This document shows, one piece after another, positions 1 through 8,286 of a stretch of 64,000 nt of DNA. Under the pieces are notes generated by a model, which worked only from the letters and a program-made list of their open reading frames with translations, was not told where the DNA came from and ran no database searches. The stretch covers positions 151,233 to 215,232 of the forward strand of contig CANMAQ010000006.1 in the NCBI GenBank assembly GCA_947495775.1, in the 5' to 3' direction. Within the stretch, counting starts at the first letter, position 1; the number at the start of each line of letters is the position of its first letter. The position numbers and the translations under genes are program-made. The stretch comes from Jejuia algarum (lineage in GTDB: Bacteria; Bacteroidota; Bacteroidia; Flavobacteriales; Flavobacteriaceae).

Positions 1-16
1 TCGCATTGAGTTTCAT
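1..16 (-). CDS. Start of probable LytTR-type response regulator (partial)
   Basis: An ATG on the minus strand at 16-14 opens a frame reading M-K-L-N-A before the window ends. It lies 9 bases beyond the stop codon of the sensor kinase at 26-2191, on the same strand. LytS-type kinases of Bacteroidetes are commonly followed by a LytTR response regulator, and such regulators often begin with a short stretch like this. Only five codons are visible, so the identity is inferred from context alone. Confidence 0.35.
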
Positions 17-25
17 AGCTGTTTT

Positions 26-2191
26 CTAATCTTTTTTAAGTGTTACGACAACCTTAGTTCCTGTGTCTCCTTCTGTTTGCAAATTACCAACAGTAACATC
101 TACCTTATCTTTATACATTTCATTTAAAATCGTAACACGTTTTTTAATATTCCCCATCCCCTTAGAGTTTTGCTGTTTCTGGTGTTTGGTTTTTAAAGCT
201 TGAGACTTTTCTCGACCAATACCATTATCGGCAATTGTAATTTCTATTTCATTATCGTTAATCTTAGTGGCCCTAATCTCTAAGTGTCCTTTTTCTGTTT
301 TATAACGCAAGCCATGCCATACAGCGTTTTCAATATAAGGCTGTAATAGCATTGGCGGTATCATAAATTCTTTTACAGCGATCGCATCGTCGATAACAAT
401 ACTATAATCAAATTTATCTTGAAATCTAAAGTGTTCTAATTGCGTATATAATTCTAAGAGTTCAACCTCTTTTTCCAGAGGAATAAAATCCTCCTCGCTA
501 TTTTCTAACACTGTGCGCATTAGTTTAGAAAAATCGGTAAGATACCTGTTCGCCGTACGCTCATCATTTAAAGCAATAAAACTATTCACAGAATTTAATG
601 CGTTAAAGATAAAGTGGGGATTCATTTGACTTCGCAATGATTTTAAAGCTAATAAGTTATTCGCTAAACGCTGCTGCCTAATGTATTTATACATTAAAAA
701 AGCAACCAATACCACTAAAAATAATCCTCCTACAAGCGCGTAAATAATAATACGTTGCCGTTTGGTTTGCTCCTTTCCCAATTCGTATTTACTTTCCGAA
801 AGCGCTCTATCACTTTCCAAACTCGTAATGCGGTTTTGTTTCGACACGATGTCTTTACTAAATCGTGTGGCTTGTGCAATTTGCTGTTCTTTCTTCACAT
901 AAAGCTTCTCTACGACATCTACATACTCTTGGTAAGCGATTAAAGCTTTATCAAATTCTCTTTCGGTTTCATACAATTCAGACAGTTTACGCGTGGCATC
1001 TTTTTGAACAATCAAATCTTCCTTGGTCTCCGCCTCTTCTATACTTTTTTCTAAATATTGAATGGCATTGCCAATATCATTTTGCTGGGCATAAGCATTA
1101 CCTATTTTATAATTTTGTTTTTGTGGTGTTAACGGGCTTTCATTATCTAAAACAGAATCTGCTTCGATAACACTTATGTCTTTTAAAGCCTGCTTGCGCA
1201 ACGCGATTTCATCTGTAAAATCATTCAGCTCGTTTTTAAAATCGGCGACTTTAACTTTTTCTTCTAAAGCTCTTTTTTTATTTTGTGTATTGGCAAGTCT
1301 TAGAGATTTATCAAAATACTGTTCTGCCTGTTTAAGTTCGCCTTTATAACTTAAAATTTGAGCAATTTTAGAACTTAAATCGGTAACTTTAGGACTAATT
1401 AAATGTGCTTTGGCTGTCTCTAAACCCTTTTGATAAGCTTCAATGGCAGCATCAAAATTCTTAATTTTTCCATAAACGTCTCCCAAGCCTTCGTAAAGTT
1501 GCACCAACTGATAATTAGATAGCTTCTTTTTATTTATGGCCGAATATTCTTCTATACTTTCTTGGTAATTTCTGTTAGCTTGATAAGCTTGCGCCAATTT
1601 TAAATTAACCGTGTTTGTTTTTACATTTTGCTGACTTATTCTATAATTAGACACGGCTAAATCGTATTGTTTCCAGTATCTATTAATATCGCCTAAAACC
1701 TCATAGGCTTCCGCATTTTGTTTGATAGAATTGCTGCGCTTCAAGGCTTCTGTAACAAACCGGATGCTCTTTTTAGGGTCTTGTTTTAAATAGACTTCAG
1801 CAGAATCTATATAACTATTAAACTGCGGTACTAGTTTTCTAGGCGCACCTTTACTTTTAAAGGAACGCTCTACCTTAGATTCTACTTGAACTGTAATCCT
1901 TTCGTTGCTTTTTATCGTGTAATAAATGGTTTCAAAATCTTTATACCTAATAGTAAGTTCATCCCCTTTTTTGGCTTCAATTCTAAATTCACCAAAAACA
2001 TCTGTAGTCGTATAAGCACCTCCATTTACTTCAATATTTACATTAGCAATAGGCGCTCCTGTATCTTGTTCCACCACATTACCTCTAACGGTAAAAGACG
2101 CGGCGGTATCGTAAGACGTATGTTGTCCATTGGCAAACCAACAGCTTAACACAATACCTATGAGAAATATCGATTTTAAATACGCGTACAT
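26..2191 (-). CDS. LytS/YehU-type sensor histidine kinase with TPRs and N-terminal carboxypeptidase-regulatory-like domain
   Basis: A 721-residue membrane sensor kinase. A signal peptide (about 1-22) is followed by a carboxypeptidase-regulatory-like beta-sandwich (about 33-103, motif RGNVVEQDTGAPIANVNI), TPR-like helices (about 120-440), a coiled segment and one membrane helix (about 480-502). The kinase part is of the His_kinase/LytS family: the phospho-acceptor is His526 in QMNPHFIFNALNS, the N-box is YIENAVWHGL with Asn622, and the glycine-rich box is ADNGIGR followed by SKGMGNIKKR. The sensing region should lie in the periplasm and the kinase in the cytoplasm. A partner regulator probably starts 9 bases downstream. 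The kinase family is clear; the signal sensed cannot be read. The beta-sandwich in front of the TPRs is more often found on TonB-dependent receptors. Confidence 0.9.
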   Translation of the reverse strand: MYAYLKSIFLIGIVLSCWFANGQHTSYDTAASFTVRGNVVEQDTGAPIANVNIEVNGGAYTTTDVFGEFRIEAKKGDELTIRYKDFETIYYTIKSNERITVQVESKVERSFKSKGAPRKLVPQFNSYIDSAEVYLKQDPKKSIRFVTEALKRSNSIKQNAEAYEVLGDINRYWKQYDLAVSNYRISQQNVKTNTVNLKLAQAYQANRNYQESIEEYSAINKKKLSNYQLVQLYEGLGDVYGKIKNFDAAIEAYQKGLETAKAHLISPKVTDLSSKIAQILSYKGELKQAEQYFDKSLRLANTQNKKRALEEKVKVADFKNELNDFTDEIALRKQALKDISVIEADSVLDNESPLTPQKQNYKIGNAYAQQNDIGNAIQYLEKSIEEAETKEDLIVQKDATRKLSELYETEREFDKALIAYQEYVDVVEKLYVKKEQQIAQATRFSKDIVSKQNRITSLESDRALSESKYELGKEQTKRQRIIIYALVGGLFLVVLVAFLMYKYIRQQRLANNLLALKSLRSQMNPHFIFNALNSVNSFIALNDERTANRYLTDFSKLMRTVLENSEEDFIPLEKEVELLELYTQLEHFRFQDKFDYSIVIDDAIAVKEFMIPPMLLQPYIENAVWHGLRYKTEKGHLEIRATKINDNEIEITIADNGIGREKSQALKTKHQKQQNSKGMGNIKKRVTILNEMYKDKVDVTVGNLQTEGDTGTKVVVTLKKD

Positions 2192-2261
2192 ACAATTCTT
2201 TTATAAGAGCTAAACTTACGCACTTTACTTGGTATAATAAAATAAGAGTTTTCAAAAAAAG

Positions 2262-2287
2262 GTGTTTAAACACGTCTAATAATAGAC
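2262..2287. repeat. Two adjacent inverted repeats in the divergent kinase/VWA spacer
   Basis: GTGTTTAAACAC at 2262-2273 is a perfect 12-base palindrome. Directly after it, GTCTA-N4-TAGAC (2274-2287) forms a second dyad. They sit in the 211-base spacer between two divergent genes (kinase and VWA lipoprotein). There is no T-tract, so an operator is a better reading than a terminator, but no regulator is known. Confidence 0.4.
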
Positions 2288-2402
2288 TTCACATATTTAA
2301 AAAGCACGTTGACGCATCGAAACGACGCCTACACGCATTCTGCTTTTTTTACGAAGCATCTTGTATGTAGTTTTACCCTATTAATCAAAAAAAGAAACGA
2401 TT

Positions 2403-3557
2403 ATGACGCTTTTATTTAAAACACTACTATATAGCATGGCTTTGATAAGCATTACAGCTTGCAATGCGACAACTAAAAAAGAAGACAACACGGTGCACAC
2501 AGTACTTAATGCTCATGTAACACCAAACAAACATGCCATTAAAGTTGCCTTATTATTGGATACAAGTAATAGTATGGATGGTTTAATAGATCAAGCTAAA
2601 GCACAACTTTGGGATATTGTAAACGAATTGTCTTATGCCAAATGTGATAATGACCGCCCTAATTTGCAAATTGCATTGTATGAATACGGAAACGACGGGC
2701 TTAATAATAGAGAAGGCTTTATTAGGCAAGTTTTAGCCTTTAGCAACGATTTAGACGACATTTCTAAAGCTCTTTTTGCACTTACTACCAATGGTGGTAG
2801 CGAATATTGCGGACAGGTCATTCAAACCGCGCTAAACCAATTAGAGTGGGGCAAAAATCCAGACGATTTAAAATTAATTTTCATTGCAGGAAATGAACCT
2901 TTCACACAAGGAAAAGTGAGCTATAAACACGCCAGTGCTAATGCCAACGAAAAAGAGGTTACGGTAAACACCATCTATTGCGGCGACTACAATCGTGGCA
3001 TGCAGGATTATTGGAAAGATGGGGCCGACTTAACGCAAGGCGATTACATGGCCATTAATCAAAACAAATCCACAGTACATGTAGCTTCTCCTTATGATGA
3101 TACCATTCTACAGCTTAACCGTAAATTAAATAAAACCTATGTAGCTTATGGTAGCCGTGGTAAAGAAAAAATAAGAGTACAAGCAGAACAAGATGCTAAC
3201 GCTAGTAGCTATAGTAAAGCTAATGCCGTAGGACGAACAGTAAGTAAAAGTTCGCATTTGTACAAAAACTCTAAATGGGATTTGGTAGACGCGATAGAGG
3301 CTGAAACCGTAGCTGTAGAAGACCTCTCTGAAGACGCTTTACCAGATGAACTTAAAAACAAAGATAAGGAGCAGATTAAAGCTTATGTTTCTGAAAAGCA
3401 AAAGGAACGCAGGCGCATTCAAAAACAGATTCAAGACCTTAATGTGAAACGTAAGACATATGTTTCTGAACAACAAAAAACAAAAGGGAATGGCTTAGAA
3501 GGCGCTATGACCAAAGCCATTAAAAAGCAGGCAAAAAAGAAACAGTACTATTGGTAG
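2403..3557 (+). CDS. von Willebrand factor A domain lipoprotein
   Basis: A 384-residue protein with a lipoprotein signal ending in ITAC (Cys20), so it is probably membrane-anchored outside the cytoplasm. A VWA fold follows; the metal-ion-dependent adhesion motif is visible as D53-T-S55-N-S57. The strand that usually carries the last MIDAS aspartate reads IFIAGNEPF instead, so metal binding may differ from the canonical type. The C-terminal third (about 300-384) is rich in Lys, Arg, Glu and Gln and probably helical or coiled. The gene stands alone: it is divergent from the sensor kinase, and a strong hairpin terminator lies 24 bases after its stop. VWA domains mediate protein-protein contacts; the partner is unknown. 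Confidence 0.8.
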   Translation: MTLLFKTLLYSMALISITACNATTKKEDNTVHTVLNAHVTPNKHAIKVALLLDTSNSMDGLIDQAKAQLWDIVNELSYAKCDNDRPNLQIALYEYGNDGLNNREGFIRQVLAFSNDLDDISKALFALTTNGGSEYCGQVIQTALNQLEWGKNPDDLKLIFIAGNEPFTQGKVSYKHASANANEKEVTVNTIYCGDYNRGMQDYWKDGADLTQGDYMAINQNKSTVHVASPYDDTILQLNRKLNKTYVAYGSRGKEKIRVQAEQDANASSYSKANAVGRTVSKSSHLYKNSKWDLVDAIEAETVAVEDLSEDALPDELKNKDKEQIKAYVSEKQKERRRIQKQIQDLNVKRKTYVSEQQKTKGNGLEGAMTKAIKKQAKKKQYYW

Positions 3558-3581
3558 TTTTTTCTAAGGTTGGTTAGTTGT

Positions 3582-3643
3582 GAAAGCTATACTTCTAAAG
3601 TGTTGTCCTTTGGACACCTTTGGAAGGTAGCTTTCTTTTTTTT
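3582..3643 (+). terminator. Long hairpin terminator after the VWA gene
   Basis: The outer stem GAAAGCTA (3582-3589) pairs with TAGCTTTC (3628-3635). The inner stem TGTCC-TTT-GGACA lies at 3604-3616. A run of eight T (3636-3643) follows. This ends transcription of the VWA gene before the convergent PorP-like gene. Confidence 0.8.
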
Positions 3644-3729
3644 AAAGCACTTCGTCGCAAGGTTTCAAAATAGAATAGATACAGTGCTATACTAAGTTTC
3701 GCATAGTATTGCCATAACAAACATTCCTT

Positions 3730-4734
3730 TTAATTCACCGCAGGGCAATTACAATCGTAACGCTCTTTTCTACAATTAAAATTATACCCTATGGTAATTT
3801 GGTGAAACCCACCATTACTTAAAACGACAGCATTAGCTTGGTATGTATAATTATAAGCAAACAAAAAGTTTTTATGATTCACCCCTAGTATTGGTGTAAT
3901 TTGCTGCAAACGTTGTGTACCTATATTTCCTGAATTATTTAAAAACTCCGCTCCGTCTAAAGTCATTCTATAAGATAAACCACCCCAGATCGATCCAAAA
4001 TCTAAAGCTTTGTATACTTTAGCATTAACATCTATAGCAGATTCTTGTGTACCTTCTCGATATTGAAATAATAAAGACGGTTCATAACTCCATGAACTTC
4101 CAAATTTACTCAAATTAGCCCCTACAGAAAGCAGGTAACGCCTCAAGTTACTCGTAATTAATATGTCGTTGTTAATCCCTGCGTTATTCAATACATTTTT
4201 AACTGTTGCATGCGCAAAATAGTCTAAGTATTGGTATGAGAACCCAAGATCAATATTAAAATTCGTAGCATTTTGCACCGTCCCTTGCACTATGGGATCG
4301 AAACCATCAAAAGGAAACGATGTTTCATCAAGTTGGTATTGAATAAACCCAGCGCTTAATCCAAAAGAAAGCATGTTTAAATCGACTTCCGTTCTAGAAA
4401 ATAACAAATGGTGTGCGTAAGTGAGGTAACCCCCGCTTTGCGAATGAAAGCCATTACTATCTGAATACACTATAGCTCCTACGCCAGACTGTGATTCTCC
4501 AATACGACTATTCACACTCGCTGTCACCAATTTAGGAGCGTCTTCATTCCCAAACCATTGTTGGCGTCCTGTAACGCGAACTTTAGCACAATTTGCGGCT
4601 CCAGCCATGGAAGGGTGGATTAAATAATAATTATCCGTTAAATAATCTGTGTAAATAGGAAGACCTTCTTGCGCATTAGTAAAAAAAACACATAATAGCA
4701 CAGCTGCAGGTAAAAGAATGCTTTTCAATTTCAT
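3730..4734 (-). CDS. PorP/SprF-family outer-membrane protein (orphan)
   Basis: About 334 residues with a signal peptide (MKLKSILLPAAVLLCVFFTNAQ). The family hallmark appears just after it (LPIYTDYLTDNYYLIHPSMAG), and the remainder alternates like a membrane beta-barrel. The family includes PorP of the T9SS and SprF, which helps export a partner adhesin. I chose the ATG at 4734, because the frame upstream of it opens only with a TTG and adds seven residues before a normal signal peptide. Unlike the PorP-like gene at 44682-45638, this copy has no adhesin neighbour. The C-terminus ends in a short cysteine-rich tail (CRKERYDCNC), unusual for a barrel strand, and another Cys lies near the N-terminus (AANCAKV). 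Confidence 0.85.
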   Translation of the reverse strand: MKLKSILLPAAVLLCVFFTNAQEGLPIYTDYLTDNYYLIHPSMAGAANCAKVRVTGRQQWFGNEDAPKLVTASVNSRIGESQSGVGAIVYSDSNGFHSQSGGYLTYAHHLLFSRTEVDLNMLSFGLSAGFIQYQLDETSFPFDGFDPIVQGTVQNATNFNIDLGFSYQYLDYFAHATVKNVLNNAGINNDILITSNLRRYLLSVGANLSKFGSSWSYEPSLLFQYREGTQESAIDVNAKVYKALDFGSIWGGLSYRMTLDGAEFLNNSGNIGTQRLQQITPILGVNHKNFLFAYNYTYQANAVVLSNGGFHQITIGYNFNCRKERYDCNCPAVN

Positions 4735-4886
4735 AATCAATCTAGATAAAATCAACTTACTTACATTAAAAGCGCACCTTAAAATACAAGGAACGTTTTA
4801 TCGTATGATATAGACTCTGTTTTGGGCAAAAAGTTTAAAAATAGCACTTCGGGCAGCAATATAAGCATATCTCATATTTGTTTTAG

Positions 4887-4894
4887 TATTTTTG
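4887..4894 (+). promoter_or_regulatory. Candidate -7 box (TATTTTTG) for the Nfu gene
   Basis: TATTTTTG matches TANNTTTG and lies 16 bases before the ATG. No TTG was found at the usual 17-23-base distance upstream, so this is a partial promoter match. Confidence 0.35.
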
Positions 4895-4910
4895 CAGAAA
4901 ACTAGTTGAA

Positions 4911-5816
4911 ATGAGTGATTTTAAGGTCTCAGTACAAAATACAACAAACAAAGCTATTGTTAAATTCGAACTCAATCGGTTTATCACTAAACATGAAAGT
5001 TTTGAATTTAATAACATCGACGATGCTAAAGCGTCTCCAATAGCCCAACAACTCTTTTATTTACCGTTTGTAAAAAAGGTATATATCTCTGGTAATTTTA
5101 TTGCTGTAGAGCGTTATGATATTGTAGAATGGAACGACGTACAAGATGAAGTAGCCCAGCAAATAGAAGTTTACTTAAACGACGGTGGTATCGTTATTAC
5201 AGAAGAGGCGTCTCCTAAGAAACAAACGCCTGTTACCGTGTATGCAGAATCAACTCCTAACCCTGCGGTTATGAAGTTTGTTGCCAATAAAAAAATAGCA
5301 ACAGCCTTATTTGAATTCACTTCTATAGATGACGCTAAGGCATCTCCTTTAGCTTCAGAGCTGTTTCATTTTCCTTTTGTGAAGAGCATCTTCATTGAGG
5401 AAAACTATATTTCGATTACGAAGTACGACATGGCAGAATGGCAAGACATTACAGTAGAGCTTCGAGAACATATTAGAAATTTTATTGCAGATGGCAAAGA
5501 CATTGTATTACCAGAAGCTGCAGCGCAATTGCAAAAATCGAACCCGGAGTTAGACAAGAAATTTGAAAACTTAGACGACATTTCTAAAGAGATTGTAAAT
5601 ATCCTAGAAGAATATGTAAAACCTGCTGTAGCTAGTGACGGTGGTAACATTCAATTTATAAATTACGATGCCAAAGATAAAAGCGTAAGCGTGATGTTAC
5701 AAGGTGCTTGTAGTGGCTGTCCATCCTCTACAATCACACTAAAAAACGGCATTGAGAATATGCTAAAACAAATGCTTCCTGGTAAAGTTGAACTTGTAGA
5801 AGCAATTAATGGGTGA
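4911..5816 (+). CDS. NifU/Nfu-type Fe-S cluster scaffold or carrier with duplicated N-domain
   Basis: A 301-residue cytoplasmic protein. The C-terminal NifU domain (about 220-295) has the cluster-binding pair C267-S-G-C270 in GACSGCPSST. It binds a 4Fe-4S cluster bridged between two subunits and hands it to apo-proteins. Ahead of it are two copies of the Nfu N-terminal domain, about 5-90 and 108-195, sharing the pattern IDDAKASP(I/L)A, then PFVK, then YD(I/M)(V/A)EW. The usual bacterial or mitochondrial Nfu has one such domain. The gene precedes a dodecin gene by 81 bases on the same strand. The family call is firm; the meaning of the duplication is open. Confidence 0.9.
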   Translation: MSDFKVSVQNTTNKAIVKFELNRFITKHESFEFNNIDDAKASPIAQQLFYLPFVKKVYISGNFIAVERYDIVEWNDVQDEVAQQIEVYLNDGGIVITEEASPKKQTPVTVYAESTPNPAVMKFVANKKIATALFEFTSIDDAKASPLASELFHFPFVKSIFIEENYISITKYDMAEWQDITVELREHIRNFIADGKDIVLPEAAAQLQKSNPELDKKFENLDDISKEIVNILEEYVKPAVASDGGNIQFINYDAKDKSVSVMLQGACSGCPSSTITLKNGIENMLKQMLPGKVELVEAING

Positions 5817-5851
5817 CCAAATTAAAATATAGGTGTCAAAAAATTACTATA

Positions 5852-5868
5852 TTTAGACAAAGTCTAAA
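5852..5868. repeat. Perfect inverted repeat between nfu and dodecin genes
   Basis: TTTAGAC-AAA-GTCTAAA, 7-base arms with a 3-base loop, followed by AA-rich sequence and 30 bases ahead of the dodecin ATG. It could be a weak attenuator or an operator; it lacks a T-tract. Confidence 0.4.
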
Positions 5869-5897
5869 AAATTAAACGAATTTAAAAACACCACATC

Positions 5898-6098
5898 ATG
5901 GCAGTATTAAAAGTAATTGAAGTATTAGCAAACTCTGAAAAAAGCTGGGAAGACGCTACAAAAAAAGCCGTTAAACAAGCCTCTAAAAGCATTAACAATA
6001 TACGTTCTGTATATGTACAAGAACAAAGTGCTAGTGTAGATAATGGAGAAGTTACAGATTTTAGAGTTAATGTAAAGATTACATTTGAAATTAAATAG
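5898..6098 (+). CDS. Dodecin family protein
   Basis: A 66-residue protein with the full dodecin pattern: KVIEVLANSEKSWEDATKKA, then a helix, then VNVKITFEI at the end. Dodecins form hollow 12-mers that store or buffer flavins in the cytoplasm. In flavin-binding members a tryptophan in the second strand (context R/D-W-F-E-V) stacks on the isoalloxazine. Here the same place reads IRSVYVQEQ, so the tryptophan is replaced by serine. The protein may bind another ligand or hold flavin differently. The gene is followed 26 bases later by a clean terminator. Confidence 0.9.
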   Translation: MAVLKVIEVLANSEKSWEDATKKAVKQASKSINNIRSVYVQEQSASVDNGEVTDFRVNVKITFEIK

Positions 6099-6124
6099 TT
6101 GTCTTACACAACCGAATTAAATTT

Positions 6125-6153
6125 AAGCGTTCAAGTTTTTGAACGCTTTTTTT
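6125..6153 (+). terminator. Intrinsic terminator after the dodecin gene
   Basis: AAGCGTTCAA (6125-6134), loop GTTT, TTGAACGCTT (6139-6148), then continuing T to 6153. A 10-base perfect stem with a T-tract. Confidence 0.9.
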
Positions 6154-6168
6154 GTAGTCTTTTTTAAC

Positions 6169-6176
6169 TAACTTTG
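6169..6176 (+). promoter_or_regulatory. Candidate -7 box (TAACTTTG) giving a near-leaderless transcript
   Basis: TAACTTTG matches TANNTTTG exactly and ends only 4 bases before the ATG at 6181. Transcription would start at or next to the start codon. No TTG lies at the ideal upstream distance (the nearest is 14 bases away). Confidence 0.45.
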
Positions 6177-6180
6177 GTAC

Positions 6181-8286
6181 ATGAAGTACATCCCTCTAGT
6201 TTTGTGCATTATCTTAATGCATTGTAAAGGTCAAAACGCCACACCAGAAAGCACCTATAAGCACACTAATGCGCTTATTCATGAAACCAGCCCGTACCTG
6301 TTGCAACATGCGCATAACCCTGTAAATTGGGAAGGATGGCATACAAAAACTCTAGACAAAGCTAAGTCTGAAAATAAACTGCTTTTAATTAGTGTGGGCT
6401 ATTCTGCTTGCCATTGGTGCCATGTTATGGAACATGAAAGTTTTGAAGATTCCATTGTAGCCCAAACCATGAATACCCATTTTATGCCTATAAAAGTAGA
6501 TCGTGAAGAACGTCCAGATGTAGACCAAGTGTATATGGATGCCGTACAGCTTATGACAGGTAACGGCGGATGGCCTTTAAATGTTATCGCGCTACCCGAT
6601 GGCCGACCCGTTTGGGGGGGAACCTATTTTCCAAAAGAGCAATGGGTATCTGTTCTTGAAAAAATTGCAGATGTCTATGAAAAACATCCTGAAAAACTAA
6701 TTGCTCAAGCCGATAATATAGAAAATGGCATAAAATCTACTGCCATTATAGAAACAAATACTGGCGCGCCCTCTTTTAATGCGTCCACCATTACAACAGC
6801 CATTTCAAATTGGACCACCCAGTTTGACAAAACACTTGGAGGGCCTAACAGAGCTCCCAAGTTTATGATGCCTAACAATTACCATTTTATGCTGCGTTAC
6901 GCCCAACAAACTAACGACAACGCACTTTTAGATTACGTAAATCTTACGCTAACCCAAATGGCCTATGGCGGAATTTACGATCACGTGGGTGGTGGCTTTT
7001 CGCGGTATTCAGTCGATAAAAAATGGCATGTCCCTCATTTTGAAAAAATGCTTTACGATAATGCCCAATTGATAAGCCTCTATGCAGATGCCTATCTCTA
7101 TACTAAAAATAAATTGTACAAAACTGTTGTTGAAGAAACGCTACAGTTTATCGCTACAGATATGACCACTGCTGAAGGTGCTTTTTATGCTTCTTTCGAT
7201 GCCGATAGCGAAACGCCCCAAGGTGAACTCGAAGAAGGCGCCTTTTATGTATGGACTAAGGCAGAACTAAAAGCACTTTTAAAAAGCGATTTCGAATACT
7301 TCGCTGCTTACTACAACATTAACAGTTACGGTTTATGGGAACATGAGCATTATGTCTTGATTCGTAACGATAATGATGCCACTATTTTAAAACGTTTCAA
7401 CATAACGCCACAGGAATTGGAGACTAAAAAAGCCGCCTGGAAGGCTTTGCTTTTAAAACACAGAAACCAAAGACCTAAACCAAGGTTAGATGATAAGGCA
7501 CTCACCGCGTGGAATGGTTTAATGCTTAAAGCTTATGTAGACGCCTATCGGGTATTTCAAAATGACGCTTACCTTAGTGCCGCTCTTAAAAACGCTAATT
7601 TTATAAACACAAAATTACAGCGGCCAGATGGGGGCTTAAACCACACTTACAAAGCTGGTGAAAGCAAAATCAATGCGTATCTTGAAGATTACGCCACGGT
7701 TATCGATGCTTACATCGCACTTTATGAAGTTACACTCGATACCAAATGGTTACAAACCGCAAAAGATTTAGCCGACTATACCTTTACGCACTTTTACGAC
7801 ACAACGTCTAAACTCTTTTTTTTCACCTCTAATACGGATGCCGCCTTGGTCTCTAGAAAAATTATCTACTATGATAATGTTATTCCTAGCAGCAATTCTA
7901 TTATGGCTAAAAACCTGTTTAAGTTGGCACATTACTTTGATGATAAAACTTTCGAAAACACTGCTGCTACAATGCTACATACAGTACAAAAAGATAGCGC
8001 GACCTATCCCTCTGCTTATTCGAACTGGTTAGACCTCATGTTAAATTACACACGGCCATTTTATGAAATTGCCGTAGTAGGTAAGGCTGCCAAACAAAAC
8101 ATTGCTGCATTGCAAAAACAGTACATCCCTAATAAACTTATTGCGGGGAGCACTTCTGAAAACACAATGCCATTATTAGCAAACCGATATGATCCCACAG
8201 CAACTTTAATTTATGTCTGCGTTAACAAAGCCTGTAAATTACCCGTAAAAGACGTTAACAAAGCCTTTACACTATTAGAGAAATGA
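6181..8286 (+). CDS. DUF255 thioredoxin-like protein (YyaL/SPATA20 family), probable lipoprotein
   Basis: A 701-residue protein. A short N-terminal hydrophobic segment ends in MHCKGQ, which resembles a Bacteroidetes lipoprotein signal (Cys15), although the His before the Cys is atypical. A thioredoxin-like domain (about 25-190) follows with C77-H-W-C80-H and the family stretch VDREERPDVDQVYM. The rest (about 200-690) is an alpha/alpha-toroid like those of six-hairpin glycosidases (GGIYDHVGGGFSRYS, then HFEKMLYDNAQL). The family is widespread but its reaction is not established; a redox or sugar-related role is only inferred. The stop overlaps the next gene by 4 bases (ATGA), so the two are translated together. 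Confidence 0.88.
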   Translation: MKYIPLVLCIILMHCKGQNATPESTYKHTNALIHETSPYLLQHAHNPVNWEGWHTKTLDKAKSENKLLLISVGYSACHWCHVMEHESFEDSIVAQTMNTHFMPIKVDREERPDVDQVYMDAVQLMTGNGGWPLNVIALPDGRPVWGGTYFPKEQWVSVLEKIADVYEKHPEKLIAQADNIENGIKSTAIIETNTGAPSFNASTITTAISNWTTQFDKTLGGPNRAPKFMMPNNYHFMLRYAQQTNDNALLDYVNLTLTQMAYGGIYDHVGGGFSRYSVDKKWHVPHFEKMLYDNAQLISLYADAYLYTKNKLYKTVVEETLQFIATDMTTAEGAFYASFDADSETPQGELEEGAFYVWTKAELKALLKSDFEYFAAYYNINSYGLWEHEHYVLIRNDNDATILKRFNITPQELETKKAAWKALLLKHRNQRPKPRLDDKALTAWNGLMLKAYVDAYRVFQNDAYLSAALKNANFINTKLQRPDGGLNHTYKAGESKINAYLEDYATVIDAYIALYEVTLDTKWLQTAKDLADYTFTHFYDTTSKLFFFTSNTDAALVSRKIIYYDNVIPSSNSIMAKNLFKLAHYFDDKTFENTAATMLHTVQKDSATYPSAYSNWLDLMLNYTRPFYEIAVVGKAAKQNIAALQKQYIPNKLIAGSTSENTMPLLANRYDPTATLIYVCVNKACKLPVKDVNKAFTLLEK

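Noticed and set aside
4735..4755. A TTG start seven codons upstream of the orphan PorP-like gene
   Set aside because: The ATG at 4734 gives a normal signal peptide; the extension adds a polar lead of no use.
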